Positions 50,359-59,488 are shown, counted from the first letter of the stretch. The stretch: DNA of 64,000 nucleotides from Exilibacterium sp. (GCA_028280195.1 JANQMH010000131.1:1-64000); one strand, 5' to 3'. The notes: generated from the letters alone by a model not told the origin. Made by a program: numbers and translations.

Positions 50359-51879
50359 ATGAACAAGCCGATGGATACACAACCCGGCCACGATCAGTCC
50401 GGACAGACCGATGGCGCCCCCCGGCAGGCTGCCCGGACACCTGTGGCCCTGCCCTGGTGGCAGGACCGCCGCAACCAGCTAGTGATGCTGGCCGCTCTGC
50501 TGGCAATCGCGATGGCGGTGATTTTCTGGTTGCCCAAGGCGGTGCAACCACCGCCACCGCAGGACCCCGCCGATGTCCCCGCAGCGGCCGCCGCCGCGCC
50601 CAGCAAACCCATCGAATCGCCCTGGAGCGACGCACAGCTGGCCAAGGAGCGGCGCCGCGCCCAGGACATCCTGGCGCAGATACTGAAAAAGCAGGAGAGC
50701 CTGGAGGCCATGTCGGTAACCCTGTGGGCACCCGCAGCCTACCAGCAGGCCATGACGGCGGCCGCCGACGGCGACGCCTACTACCGCCAGCGACAGTTCG
50801 AGCAGGCCCAGAGCAACTATCAGAGCAGTCTGGCGCAATTCGACCAGTTGTTACTCGAGTCAGAGCAGGTCTTTAGCGGCGCCATCGGCGCCGGCGGCCA
50901 GGCCATCGATCAGGGTCAGCCCGAGGAGGCCGTCACCCAGTTCACCCTGGCTGCCGCCATCAAACCCGGGGACGATACGGCGCAACAGGGCCTGGCGCGG
51001 GCGAGAGTGCTGGGCCAGGTGCTGGAGCTGCTCGAGCAGGGCCGGCAGCTGCAGGACCGGCAGCAGTACGAGCAGGCACAGCAGGCGATAGAACAGGCGC
51101 TGGCGCTGGATGCGGCCTCGGCCCCGGCCCGGGCGGCGCTGAGCGCCATCAAACAGGCAATCAAAGACCGCGACTTTGCCCGCGCCATGTCGGAGGGTTA
51201 TGCAGCGCTGCAAAGCCAGCGTTTCGCCGCTGCCAAAAAATCGTTTCAGCAGGCGCTCAAAGTCAGACCCGGCGCCAGCGAAGCCGCCAATGCCCTGACG
51301 CAAACCCAGAACCAGCACACCCAGACACAGATTCAATCCTATCTGAGCCGGGCGGCCGGCCTGGAGAGTCGGGAACAATGGCGCGAGGCGGGCGACAACT
51401 ACAGCCAGGCACTGAAGCTGGATAAAAACCTGGTGGCTGCACGCATCGGTCAAATCCGCAGCGAGGCCAGGGCCAAGCTCGACCAGAGCGCCGAAGCCAT
51501 ACTCGCCGACCCGCTGCGCCTGGCCGATCCGGCGGTTTATCAGCGCGGCCGCTCCCTGTTTGCCGATATGCAGGCCATCGCCGATCCCGGCCAGCGCCTG
51601 CGGCGCCAGACCGACCGCCTGGCGGTGGCCCTGGAACAGGCGCAGCAGCCCATTGCGGTGCGCCTGCAGTCGGACAACCTGACCCAGGTAACCCTCTATC
51701 GGGTGGGGAATCTGGGCAATTTCGTCAATCGGGAACTGTCACTGAAGCCGGGCCGCTACACCGCGGTGGGCATTCGGGAGGGTTATCGCGATGTGCGCCG
51801 CGAATTTTCCGTCGCCCCCGGCAGCGCCATCGAGACCATCGTTATTCAATGTGTAGAGAAGATATCTCTGGATGGATAA
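50359..51879 (+). CDS. Single-pass membrane TPR protein
   Basis: 506 residues from the ATG at 50359 (GTG at 50335 in frame is possible). A cytoplasmic tail of about 40 residues, one membrane helix (LVMLAALLAIAMAVIFWL), a Pro/Ala-rich spacer, and then TPR-type helical repeats (RQFEQAQSNYQSSLAQFDQL, RFAAAKKSFQQALKV). The C-terminal 70 residues resemble a PEGA-like beta domain (LKPGRYTAVGIREGYRDVR). The periplasmic repeats suggest a scaffold. Its end overlaps the next gene by 8 bp. Confidence 0.8.
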   Translation: MNKPMDTQPGHDQSGQTDGAPRQAARTPVALPWWQDRRNQLVMLAALLAIAMAVIFWLPKAVQPPPPQDPADVPAAAAAAPSKPIESPWSDAQLAKERRRAQDILAQILKKQESLEAMSVTLWAPAAYQQAMTAAADGDAYYRQRQFEQAQSNYQSSLAQFDQLLLESEQVFSGAIGAGGQAIDQGQPEEAVTQFTLAAAIKPGDDTAQQGLARARVLGQVLELLEQGRQLQDRQQYEQAQQAIEQALALDAASAPARAALSAIKQAIKDRDFARAMSEGYAALQSQRFAAAKKSFQQALKVRPGASEAANALTQTQNQHTQTQIQSYLSRAAGLESREQWREAGDNYSQALKLDKNLVAARIGQIRSEARAKLDQSAEAILADPLRLADPAVYQRGRSLFADMQAIADPGQRLRRQTDRLAVALEQAQQPIAVRLQSDNLTQVTLYRVGNLGNFVNRELSLKPGRYTAVGIREGYRDVRREFSVAPGSAIETIVIQCVEKISLDG

Positions 51880-53953
51880 CGAACCGCCTGTAACCAGCGC
51901 CGCGCCCGGCCAGGGCAGTGTGATAAAGCCCGCGGCCTTCACCCCGGCCAGCGGCAAAGCCAAGAAAAGGCGCATCGCCGTCAAACCGGTAGCAGTGGCA
52001 CTGGGCACGCTGCTGCTGATCTGCGCGGCGATCGCCTGGTTTCTGTTTACCGCCCGCTCGGTGCTCATCAATACCCAGCCGCCCGGCGCCGATATCGCCC
52101 TGTCGGGCAAACTGACTTTCAGGCTTGGCGAGCACTATCTGCTGCGCCCGGGCAGCGCCGGATTGTCGCTGTCGGCACCCGGCTACCACCCGCTTGAAAC
52201 CGAGCTGCAGATCTCCACAGAACAGAACCAGACCTTCGATTTCTCCCTGGAGAAACTGCCCGGCCACCTCACCGTCACCACCTCGCCGGTCACCGCTGCC
52301 AGGGTGCTGATCGACGGCCGCGAACTGGGCAAGGCCGGCAGCAAGCTGCTGGATATCAGCGCCGGCGAGCATCTGCTGGAGGTAGTGGCGGAGCGCTACC
52401 GGCCCCACCGGCAGACCATTGTGATCGAGGGGCTCGACATTCACCAGCAGCTGGCGCTGACGCTGCAGCCGGCCTGGGCCGAGGTCAGTGTCGACAGCCG
52501 GCCGGCCGGCGCGCAGCTGCTGGTGGACGGCGAAGCCGCCGGGCTTACCCCGCTGACCGCCGAAATACTCGAGGGCGAGCGCGATATCATCGTCAAACTG
52601 GCCGGCTACAAGGCCTGGCAGACAACGCTGGAGATCAGCGCCGGCGAGCCGCTGGCGCTGCCACCGATTGCGCTGGAGAAAGCCGACGGCCTGGTGATGC
52701 TGACATCGCGTCCCCAGGGCGCCGGCGTTACCGTCGATGGCCAGTACCGCGGCCAGACGCCGCTGGAACTCGCCCTGCCACCCGGCGCCAACTATCAGCT
52801 GACGCTCTACAAAGACGGCTTTGAACCGGCCCAGCGGCGGCTCGCGGTGGTATCCGGCGAGGATCAGAACGTCAATATCGCGCTGCAGGCGCAGCTGGGC
52901 CAGGTCGATGTCCGCAGCCGCCACGGCGACGCCCTGGTGTACATAGACGGCCGCCTGATGGGACGCGCCAACCAGATGTTCTCGCTGCCCGCCCGCCGCC
53001 ACCAGGTGGTGGTCAAAAAAGACGGCTTTGTCGACTATCGGACCCAGGTACTGCCGCGGCCCGGTCTCGAGCAGGTGGTACAGGTGAGCCTGAAAACCGT
53101 GGAACAGGCCAAGTGGGAAAACATCCAGACCCGCATCACCTCGCCCGCCGGGCAGGTGCTGAAACTGTTCAAACCACAGCAGGACTTTACCATGGGCGCT
53201 TCGCGCCGCGAGCAGGGCCGGCGCGCCAACGAAAACCTGCGCCAGGTGTCGCTCACCCGCCCCTTCTATCTGGGGCTGACGGAGGTCACCAATGCCGAAT
53301 TCCGCAAGTTCAGCAAGTTTCACTCCTCCGGCCACGCCAAGGGCAACAGCCTCGACAACAACAAACACCCGGTAGTGAATATCTCCTGGCAACAGGCCGC
53401 TCTGTACTGCAACTGGCTGTCGCAACAGGAGGGGCTGGCGCCGTTCTACACCCTGGAAAAAGGCAAGGTGAGCGGTTTTAATCCCGAGTCGACCGGTTAC
53501 CGCCTGCCCACCGAAGCCGAGTGGGCCTGGGTGGCGCGCTACCGCCAGGGCAGCATGCTCAAATACCCCTGGGGCCCCACCCTGGACCCGCCGCCGCGGG
53601 CCGGCAACTACGCCGATCGCAGTGCCGCGGCACTGCTGGGCAATATTCTGGTCAATTATGATGACGGCTTCGCCGTCACCGCCCCGGTGGGCAGTTTTTC
53701 CGCCGACGCCATGGGCCTGTACGACATCGGCGGCAATGCCGCGGAGTGGATAAATGACTTTTACGGTATCAGCACCGGCCTGTCGCGCAAGCGGGAAGTC
53801 GACCCGATGGGGCCGCCGGAGGGCGACTTTCGGGTTATTCGCGGCGCCAGCTGGGCCCACGGCACGGTCACTGACCTGCGGCTGTCATTCCGCGACTACG
53901 GTGTCGAGGCACGCAATGACGTCGGCTTTCGCGTCGCGCGCTTTGTGGAGTAG
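51872..53953 (+). CDS. Membrane-anchored PEGA-repeat protein with cysteine-less SUMF1 domain
   Basis: 693 residues. Membrane helix at about 39-60, then five PEGA-like repeats (about 63-395, for example RPAGAQLLVDGEAAGLTPL), then a SUMF1/FGE-type domain (about 430-693) with VTNAEFRKF, GYRLPTEAEWAWVAR, YDIGGNAAEW and RVIRGASW. The two active-site cysteines that follow RGGSW in formylglycine-generating enzymes are missing (the segment reads AHGTVTDLRLSFRDYG), so it cannot act as an FGE and is more likely a binding module in the periplasm. Overlap with the TPR gene suggests that the two proteins work together. Confidence 0.9.
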   Translation: MDNEPPVTSAAPGQGSVIKPAAFTPASGKAKKRRIAVKPVAVALGTLLLICAAIAWFLFTARSVLINTQPPGADIALSGKLTFRLGEHYLLRPGSAGLSLSAPGYHPLETELQISTEQNQTFDFSLEKLPGHLTVTTSPVTAARVLIDGRELGKAGSKLLDISAGEHLLEVVAERYRPHRQTIVIEGLDIHQQLALTLQPAWAEVSVDSRPAGAQLLVDGEAAGLTPLTAEILEGERDIIVKLAGYKAWQTTLEISAGEPLALPPIALEKADGLVMLTSRPQGAGVTVDGQYRGQTPLELALPPGANYQLTLYKDGFEPAQRRLAVVSGEDQNVNIALQAQLGQVDVRSRHGDALVYIDGRLMGRANQMFSLPARRHQVVVKKDGFVDYRTQVLPRPGLEQVVQVSLKTVEQAKWENIQTRITSPAGQVLKLFKPQQDFTMGASRREQGRRANENLRQVSLTRPFYLGLTEVTNAEFRKFSKFHSSGHAKGNSLDNNKHPVVNISWQQAALYCNWLSQQEGLAPFYTLEKGKVSGFNPESTGYRLPTEAEWAWVARYRQGSMLKYPWGPTLDPPPRAGNYADRSAAALLGNILVNYDDGFAVTAPVGSFSADAMGLYDIGGNAAEWINDFYGISTGLSRKREVDPMGPPEGDFRVIRGASWAHGTVTDLRLSFRDYGVEARNDVGFRVARFVE

Positions 53954-54013
53954 ACCGCGCGCCGGCAGATACGGTAAACAGACTGTTGACAGACTATAGT
54001 TGGAGGCAGACCC

Positions 54014-54274
54014 ATGCGCTGTTTGTGGAAAGCAATCCTGTGGCAACCCATCCCCTGGCAAAAACTGTTGTGCGCATCGTTGCTGCTGGCGGCGGTGGCG
54101 GCTCACGCCCAGGAGCAGCAGACCGAGGGAAAAAACAGCGGCGAGCAGCAGGCAGAAACCCAGCCACCGGCCGCGCCGGCCCAGGGGCAGGAAAACACCC
54201 AGGGCGCGGATGTGTTTGTCCCCACTGAAGAAATTTCAGAGGATCTGTCGGTATCCTTTCCCATCGATATCTGA
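54014..54274 (+). CDS. Small secreted protein
   Basis: 86 residues. TGGAGG at 54001-54006 precedes the ATG. Signal peptide with AHAQ cleavage near residue 33, then a Gln/Pro/Ala-rich disordered mature part ending in DVFVPTEEISEDLSVSFPIDI. The acidic C-terminal tail could be a docking peptide for a cluster partner. Unknown function. The next gene starts 42 bp later after two 14-bp repeats. Confidence 0.7.
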   Translation: MRCLWKAILWQPIPWQKLLCASLLLAAVAAHAQEQQTEGKNSGEQQAETQPPAAPAQGQENTQGADVFVPTEEISEDLSVSFPIDI

Positions 54275-54276
54275 CC

Positions 54277-54304
54277 GGCAATAACGAGAAGGCAATAACG
54301 AGAA
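54277..54304. repeat. Two tandem 14-bp units before the channel gene
   Basis: GGCAATAACGAGAA occurs twice in tandem, starting 2 bp after a stop codon. The second unit leads into GAGAAAAAGG, the likely ribosome site of the MotA/TolQ/ExbB-family gene at 54316. Confidence 0.9.
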
Positions 54305-54315
54305 AAAGGTAGACT

Positions 54316-55116
54316 ATGAGACGCAGTGCAGGCTCGGATTTCATTTTTCAGGTATTCGCCCTGATATTGTCTTTTATTATCGTGCACGCGATTTATGTCG
54401 CGGTGATACGCCCCAATGCCGATGCGCTGCTGCAGCAACAGCTCGAGCGCCAGGCTGCGGGAGAGGCTTATGTGGTACAGCGTTCTCTCTATATCGTCAT
54501 GCGCGACTACGAACAGGAGGCCTGTTTCGTATTGATGCTCTGGGCCATGGCGATAATGGGCTACAAGGCACGGCGCTCGCTGCAGGAGCGCAAGATGCTG
54601 GACCGGGAGTTTCTCAATGTCGCCGACGGCACCAGCATTCTGCCCGAGGACGCCAGGGAGTTTTCCCGCCCGCTGCAGGCACTGACTGAGCAACAGCAGA
54701 ATCTGCTGGTACCGCGCGCACTGCTGACAGTGCTGCAGCGCTTCGGCTCAACCAAGAACGTCGCCGACGCCTCGGCTACAGTCAAGGAGGTGTGCGACAC
54801 CGAATCGGACCGCCTCGACAGCGAACTGGCAATGGTGCGCTATATCGCCTGGGCGATACCCTCGATCGGCTTTATCGGCACGGTGCGCGGTATCGGCGAG
54901 GCGCTGGGGCAGGCCCACCGCGCCGTCGAGGGCGATATCGCCGGCGTCACCGTAAGCCTGGGCGTGGCCTTTAACTCGACCTTTATCGCCCTGGTAATCA
55001 GCATTGTCATCATGTTTCTGACCCACCAGCTGCAGCTGCTGCAGGAGCGCCTGGTACTGGACACCCACAACTACTGCGACACCAACCTGGTAAGACACCT
55101 AAACGTAAGAAACTAA
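54316..55116 (+). CDS. MotA/TolQ/ExbB-family proton channel protein
   Basis: 266 residues with four membrane helices (about 9-31, 70-86, 176-196, 210-236) and a cytoplasmic domain between helices 2 and 3. The helix 3 motif FIGTVRGIGEAL and helix 4 motif AFNSTFIALVISI match the family. T189 and T222 are 33 residues apart, the spacing of the ion-path threonines of ExbB (T148/T181) and TolQ (T145/T178). It should form the multimeric proton-conducting ring of a stator, with the two VWA proteins encoded downstream as partners. Confidence 0.87.
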   Translation: MRRSAGSDFIFQVFALILSFIIVHAIYVAVIRPNADALLQQQLERQAAGEAYVVQRSLYIVMRDYEQEACFVLMLWAMAIMGYKARRSLQERKMLDREFLNVADGTSILPEDAREFSRPLQALTEQQQNLLVPRALLTVLQRFGSTKNVADASATVKEVCDTESDRLDSELAMVRYIAWAIPSIGFIGTVRGIGEALGQAHRAVEGDIAGVTVSLGVAFNSTFIALVISIVIMFLTHQLQLLQERLVLDTHNYCDTNLVRHLNVRN

Positions 55117-55125
55117 CCACCAAAC

Positions 55126-55149
55126 ACTAGCAACTAGATACTAGCAACT
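55126..55149. repeat. ACTAGNN heptamer repeats
   Basis: ACTAGCA, ACTAGAT, ACTAGCA and a partial ACT in tandem, starting 9 bp after the stop of the channel gene. The 13-mer AGAAACTAACCAC just before it (55108-55120) recurs at 56441-56453. Confidence 0.88.
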
Positions 55150-55157
55150 GAAAAACT

Positions 55158-56456
55158 ATGACAGTAGCGGTTATTGAAATAAACGATGTCGAGGCACGGC
55201 TGTCGCGCGGGGCCGAGCTGCTGGCGCGCGAGCCGGGCTATGCGCAGGTCAGTGCCGACACCCTGCTGCTCGGCCAGGCGGCCCTGCAGCAGGCGCGGGT
55301 GCACCCGCTGCAAACCAATAATCAGTTCTGGCGCCAGTTGAGCATGGAGGAAATTCCCTCGACCAACCCCAGGGTCAGGCACAGCGCCGATCTGGTACAC
55401 CTGCTGCTCGACCAGCTGTGCCAGAACCAGCCGCTGCGCGAGGTGGTGCTGGCGGTTCCCGGCAGCTTCTCCGCCGAGCAGCTGTCGCTGCTGCTGGGTA
55501 TAGCCCAGCAGTACCCCTTTACCGCAGTCGGTCTGGTCGACAGCGCCGTGGCCGGCGCCGCGCAGTGCGCCCCGCGGGGGCAGTTCGCGCTGCTGGAAAT
55601 GCAATTGCACCAGACCGTCATCACTACGTTGAGCATCGGCGACAAGGTGACCCGGCACAGTGTCGATGCCGTCGCCAACACCGGCCTGCTGAGCTGTTAT
55701 GAAAGCTGGGCCGGGCTGATAGCCGACCAGTTCATTCAACAGACCCGCTTCAACCCCCGCCACGACGCCAATACCGAGCAGGCCCTGTTCAATCAACTGC
55801 CGGCCTGGCTGCAGCGCTTTGGCCCGGGCGGGGATCAGGAATTCGAACTGCAAGGTAAATCCATTCAGATAGCGGCCGCCACCCTGCTCGAGCGCATACG
55901 GCCGCTGTACCAACGGCTGCAGGGCCGGGTGCGCGAAAGCGGCGCTGCCGGCGACGGGGTATTGCTCAACCCGGTCGCCGGCGCGCTGCCCGGCCTGGCG
56001 CAAATCTGGCCCGCGAGCCATATCATCGCGGCAACGGCCGTGGCCGAAGCCTGTGACACGCTGCTGCCCCATATCCGCCGGGCGCCCGATGCCATCAGCT
56101 TCATCAGCGAGTTGCCAGCGACGGCCACCCCCGTGCAGTTGCAGCGCCACGACAGTGCCAGGCGCGCCACCCACCTGCTGTGGCGTCACAGCGCCTATCC
56201 GCTGGCACAGGGCAAAATCTATATCGCCGATGGCGAACAACCCGTATTCAGCGCGCGGGCCGGCAGCGACAGCCTGTTTGCGGTGGAGGAATCCGCCGAC
56301 GGCCTGCGCCTGAAGACGCTCAACGGCGACAGGCCGCTGGTCAACGACCAGCCCGGCAGCGACGGTGCAGCGCTGCACATCGGTGACCAAATCAAACTGA
56401 CCCGACACCCCGAACCCATTACCGTAATCAACGTGATTACAGAAACTAACCACTAG
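55158..56456 (+). CDS. Actin/Hsp70-like fold protein with possible FHA-like C-terminus
   Basis: 432 residues, no signal peptide or membrane helix, so cytosolic. The segment at 96-135 (VVLAVPGSFSAEQLSLLLGI then VGLVDSAVAGAA) matches the pattern of the actin/Hsp70 ATPase fold (VITVPA..., ..NEPTAAAL). The first phosphate loop is not canonical, so ATP binding is uncertain. The last 60 residues (DGLRLKTLNGDRPLVNDQPG, LHIGDQIKL) look like an FHA-type beta-sandwich. It lies between the channel gene and the VWA genes and could couple or regulate them from the cytoplasm. Confidence 0.62.
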   Translation: MTVAVIEINDVEARLSRGAELLAREPGYAQVSADTLLLGQAALQQARVHPLQTNNQFWRQLSMEEIPSTNPRVRHSADLVHLLLDQLCQNQPLREVVLAVPGSFSAEQLSLLLGIAQQYPFTAVGLVDSAVAGAAQCAPRGQFALLEMQLHQTVITTLSIGDKVTRHSVDAVANTGLLSCYESWAGLIADQFIQQTRFNPRHDANTEQALFNQLPAWLQRFGPGGDQEFELQGKSIQIAAATLLERIRPLYQRLQGRVRESGAAGDGVLLNPVAGALPGLAQIWPASHIIAATAVAEACDTLLPHIRRAPDAISFISELPATATPVQLQRHDSARRATHLLWRHSAYPLAQGKIYIADGEQPVFSARAGSDSLFAVEESADGLRLKTLNGDRPLVNDQPGSDGAALHIGDQIKLTRHPEPITVINVITETNH

Positions 56457-56482
56457 CAACTAGTGACTAGTGACTAGAAACT
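56452..56482. repeat. ACTAGNN heptamer repeats over a stop codon
   Basis: ACTAGCA, ACTAGTG, ACTAGTG, ACTAGAA and a partial ACT. The TAG stop of the preceding gene (56454-56456) is inside the first unit. Confidence 0.9.
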
Positions 56483-56494
56483 GAGATTCCGCCT

Positions 56495-57574
56495 ATGGCC
56501 CGCAAGCGCGGCTTCAGTACTTTCAGTTTATCGTTCCTGGACATCATGTCCTGCGGGTTCGGTGCCGTGGCGTTGATCTTTCTGATTATCAAGCACGAGG
56601 CCGACTCGCAGGTCGAGGCGGTAAACGAGGACCTGCAGGCCGAGGTGAACCTGCTGCAGGAGGAAGTCAACATCGGTGAGGAGTACATGGTCAGGCTGCG
56701 CAACACCCTGGCGGCCATCGATGAGCAGCTGGTGGAGGCCCAGGGACTGGCGCGGCGCATCAACGACGATGTCGAGGCCACCCGCAGCCGCGTGGAAGCG
56801 CTGTCCGACAACGATGCCGACGAAAAAATCCGCGAACTGCAGGACCGACTGCGCAGCCTCGACGAGGAGCGCCAGCGCATCGAAGATGAAAACGAACAGC
56901 GCGGCAACGATGTGCGCCGTTTTGTCGGCCAGGGCGACCGCCAGTACCTGACCGGCCTGAAACTGGGCGGCACCCATGTGCTGATTCTGCTGGACAGCTC
57001 CGCCAGCATGCTCGACGACAGCCTGGTGAATGTGATCCGCCGCCGCAATATGTCCGATTCGGTCAAGCGCGCCTCGAAAAAGTGGCAGCGCTCACTGGCC
57101 ACCGTCGAGTGGCTGATAGCCAGATTTCCGCGCGAGGTCAACTATCAGATTTACACCTTCAACACCGAGGTCGAACCGGCACTGGAAAACACGCGGGCAC
57201 AGTGGCAGAGCCTCTCCGAGCGCGATAAACTCGAACAGGGCATCGAAAACCTGCGCCAGGTGATTCCCGCCGGCGGCACCAACCTGGAACGGGCATTTCG
57301 CTCGCTGCAGAGTTTCGAACCGATGCCCGACAATGTTTTTCTGATTACCGACGGGCTGCCGACCCAGGGCGCCAGGGCGGCCAAGCGCAATACCGTTTCC
57401 GGCCCGGAGAGACTGAAACTGTTCGACCAGGCGGTGGCCGTCTTGCCGCGCAGCATCCCCATCAACGTGATCCTGGCGCCGATGGAGGGCGACCCGCTGG
57501 CGGCCGGCAAATTCTGGCGCCTGGCGCAGATCAGCCGGGGATCATTTCTAAGCCCATCGGAGGACTGGCCATAA
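56495..57574 (+). CDS. VWA protein with ExbD-like N-terminal membrane helix (1)
   Basis: 359 residues. A short basic cytoplasmic start, one membrane helix (SLSFLDIMSCGFGAVALIFL) with D16 near its cytoplasmic end, a periplasmic coiled coil (about 35-145), and a von Willebrand A domain with MIDAS residues D167, S169, S171 (LLDSSASM), threonine in AGGTNLERAF and aspartate in LITDGLP. The FLDIM motif and D16 match the FIDVM-type helix of ExbD/TolR, whose aspartate carries protons. Probably a stator B-type subunit whose head is a metal-dependent adhesion domain. Stop and next start overlap (TAATG). Confidence 0.88.
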   Translation: MARKRGFSTFSLSFLDIMSCGFGAVALIFLIIKHEADSQVEAVNEDLQAEVNLLQEEVNIGEEYMVRLRNTLAAIDEQLVEAQGLARRINDDVEATRSRVEALSDNDADEKIRELQDRLRSLDEERQRIEDENEQRGNDVRRFVGQGDRQYLTGLKLGGTHVLILLDSSASMLDDSLVNVIRRRNMSDSVKRASKKWQRSLATVEWLIARFPREVNYQIYTFNTEVEPALENTRAQWQSLSERDKLEQGIENLRQVIPAGGTNLERAFRSLQSFEPMPDNVFLITDGLPTQGARAAKRNTVSGPERLKLFDQAVAVLPRSIPINVILAPMEGDPLAAGKFWRLAQISRGSFLSPSEDWP

Positions 57575-58578
57575 TGCGCAGACGCCGCAGCTCGGAAGAT
57601 TTCAATATCTCTTTTCTCGATGTCATTTGCTGCGGTTTCGGCGCCATCGTGCTGCTGCTGATGATCACCAAAACCATGGAGCCGGTGGTGCTGGAGGAAA
57701 GCGCCATCCAGTTGGACGGGCAGGTGGCCGACCTGCAAAAGAAACTGTTCGAAATCCGCGGTGAAACAACGATTCTGAACAGGGACCTGAATGCCAAGCA
57801 GGAACAGCTGTCACTGGAGACCAAGCGCATTGCGATTTTAAGGACCAAACAGCAGACCGTGGAATCGGTCTATGCGCAGCTGGCCCAGGCGGCGGCCACC
57901 GACTCCACGCTGCAGGGCAAACTGGAGCTGGCGCTGCAGCAGCTGACCGCGGAAATGCAGCGCCTGCTGGGCCAGAACTACCAGCGCACCAACGATCTGG
58001 TCGGCGGCATTCCGGTCGACAGCGAATATATCGTCTTCATTATCGACACCTCCGGCAGCATGTTCGATTACGCCTGGGGCAGGGTGGTGGACGAACTGGT
58101 AGCCACCCTGGATATCTACCCCCAGGTCAAGGGCATCCAGGTGATGAACGACATGGGCGATTACATGTTCTCCAACTATCGCGGCCAGTGGATTCCCGAT
58201 ACCCCGGGACGCCGCAGTGCGGTTATCAGACGACTGCGCAGCTGGAATCCGTTCAGCAACAGCAGTCCGGTGGAGGGCATTCAGAAAGCCGTGCGCGCCT
58301 TCTACGACCCGAATAAGAAAATCAGTCTGTACGTATTTGGCGATGACTTTCGCGGCCGCTCGATCCAGCAGGTGGTGAGAACCGTTGACCGCCTCAACCG
58401 CGAACGCAAGGCGGGTGAGCGCATGGTACGTATCCACGCGGTGGGTTTTCCGGTACAGTTTACGCTGCCTCCGCACCTGCAAACCACCGGCTTCCGCTTT
58501 GCCGCACTGATGCGGGAACTGGCCTATCGCAACGGCGGCACCTTTGTCGGACTCAATGATTTCAGGCGGCAGCGATAA
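57574..58578 (+). CDS. VWA protein with ExbD-like N-terminal membrane helix (2)
   Basis: 334 residues, paralog in design of the preceding gene. Basic start (MRRRRS), membrane helix NISFLDVICCGFGAIVLLLM with D16 at the same position, coiled coil (about 40-140), and a VWA domain with D158, S160, S162 (IIDTSGSM) and aspartates in FGDDF. Translational coupling to the first VWA gene suggests equal amounts and a heteromeric B subunit. Head domains of the two differ, so each may bind a different partner. Confidence 0.88.
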   Translation: MRRRRSSEDFNISFLDVICCGFGAIVLLLMITKTMEPVVLEESAIQLDGQVADLQKKLFEIRGETTILNRDLNAKQEQLSLETKRIAILRTKQQTVESVYAQLAQAAATDSTLQGKLELALQQLTAEMQRLLGQNYQRTNDLVGGIPVDSEYIVFIIDTSGSMFDYAWGRVVDELVATLDIYPQVKGIQVMNDMGDYMFSNYRGQWIPDTPGRRSAVIRRLRSWNPFSNSSPVEGIQKAVRAFYDPNKKISLYVFGDDFRGRSIQQVVRTVDRLNRERKAGERMVRIHAVGFPVQFTLPPHLQTTGFRFAALMRELAYRNGGTFVGLNDFRRQR

Positions 58579-58626
58579 TACAATTAGCGCCAGTACAAAT
58601 AGAGAACGCAGCAGACAGGCACAGGT

Positions 58627-59265
58627 ATGAAACAGCAGCGACTGCAGAGCCCCCGCTTCCCCCTTTACACGCTGTTACTGGCCGCACTGGGCCTGCTCGG
58701 CGGCTGTACCAATACGCTGGTGGTGCAGGGAAAATTTCCATCCCCGCAGATACAGAAGCTGCCCATCACCCTGGCGGTACACTACGACCAGGACTTTCGC
58801 CAGCATACCTATGAAGAGAAGAGCAAGGACCGCGCCAAATGGGTAATTACCAGCGGCCCCGCGCAGGTCGAACTGTTCAATGCCGTGCTGCCGGAAATGT
58901 TTACCGAGGTGGTGGAAATCGAGGAAATTCCCACCGCGGCAGGCGACACCGGCTTTGACCTGATACTGGCGCCGGCGATCAGCGAATTCCAGTATGCCGT
59001 ACCGCGCGAGACCAAGGTCAATGTCTTCGAGGTGTGGATCAAGTTCAATATGCGCGTATTCGATAACAACGGCGTACTGATCGCCGACTGGATACTGCCG
59101 GCCTACGGCAAAACACCCACCGCTTTTCTGAAATCCAAGGAGGAGGCCATGAACGAGGCGGTGGTGGTGGCGCTGCGGGACATAGGCGCCAGTCTGTCGC
59201 TGGGCTTCACCAGAGTACCGGAAATCCGCGCCTGGCTGGAACAGTATCAGCGCGCGGCTCTGTAA
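58627..59265 (+). CDS. Lipoprotein of unknown function
   Basis: 212 residues. Lipobox LLGGC. The mature part (LPITLAVHYDQDFRQHTYEE, DLILAPAISEFQYAVP) reads as a single alpha/beta domain seen in outer membrane lipoproteins of unknown role. No residue suggests an enzyme. It follows the second VWA gene by 48 bp, so it is probably part of the same envelope complex. Confidence 0.75.
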   Translation: MKQQRLQSPRFPLYTLLLAALGLLGGCTNTLVVQGKFPSPQIQKLPITLAVHYDQDFRQHTYEEKSKDRAKWVITSGPAQVELFNAVLPEMFTEVVEIEEIPTAAGDTGFDLILAPAISEFQYAVPRETKVNVFEVWIKFNMRVFDNNGVLIADWILPAYGKTPTAFLKSKEEAMNEAVVVALRDIGASLSLGFTRVPEIRAWLEQYQRAAL

Positions 59266-59488
59266 CGGCAGCCTGGAACGGCCGGCGCCACCGCTCAGGC
59301 CGGATAAATCATCGGCGACGGACTATAATAATTGCTATAAAAATACGCACCCACAGCGGTTTGTAGTATGCTTGAGCAATTCCTGACCAGTACCCGTCAT
59401 TTAAAACTGAGAGCTATAAAGGGGGAGCCCGGCAGCATACATACAGCATATCGCTACTGCCCGCTATCCCGTAATCCTGGAGACCACC

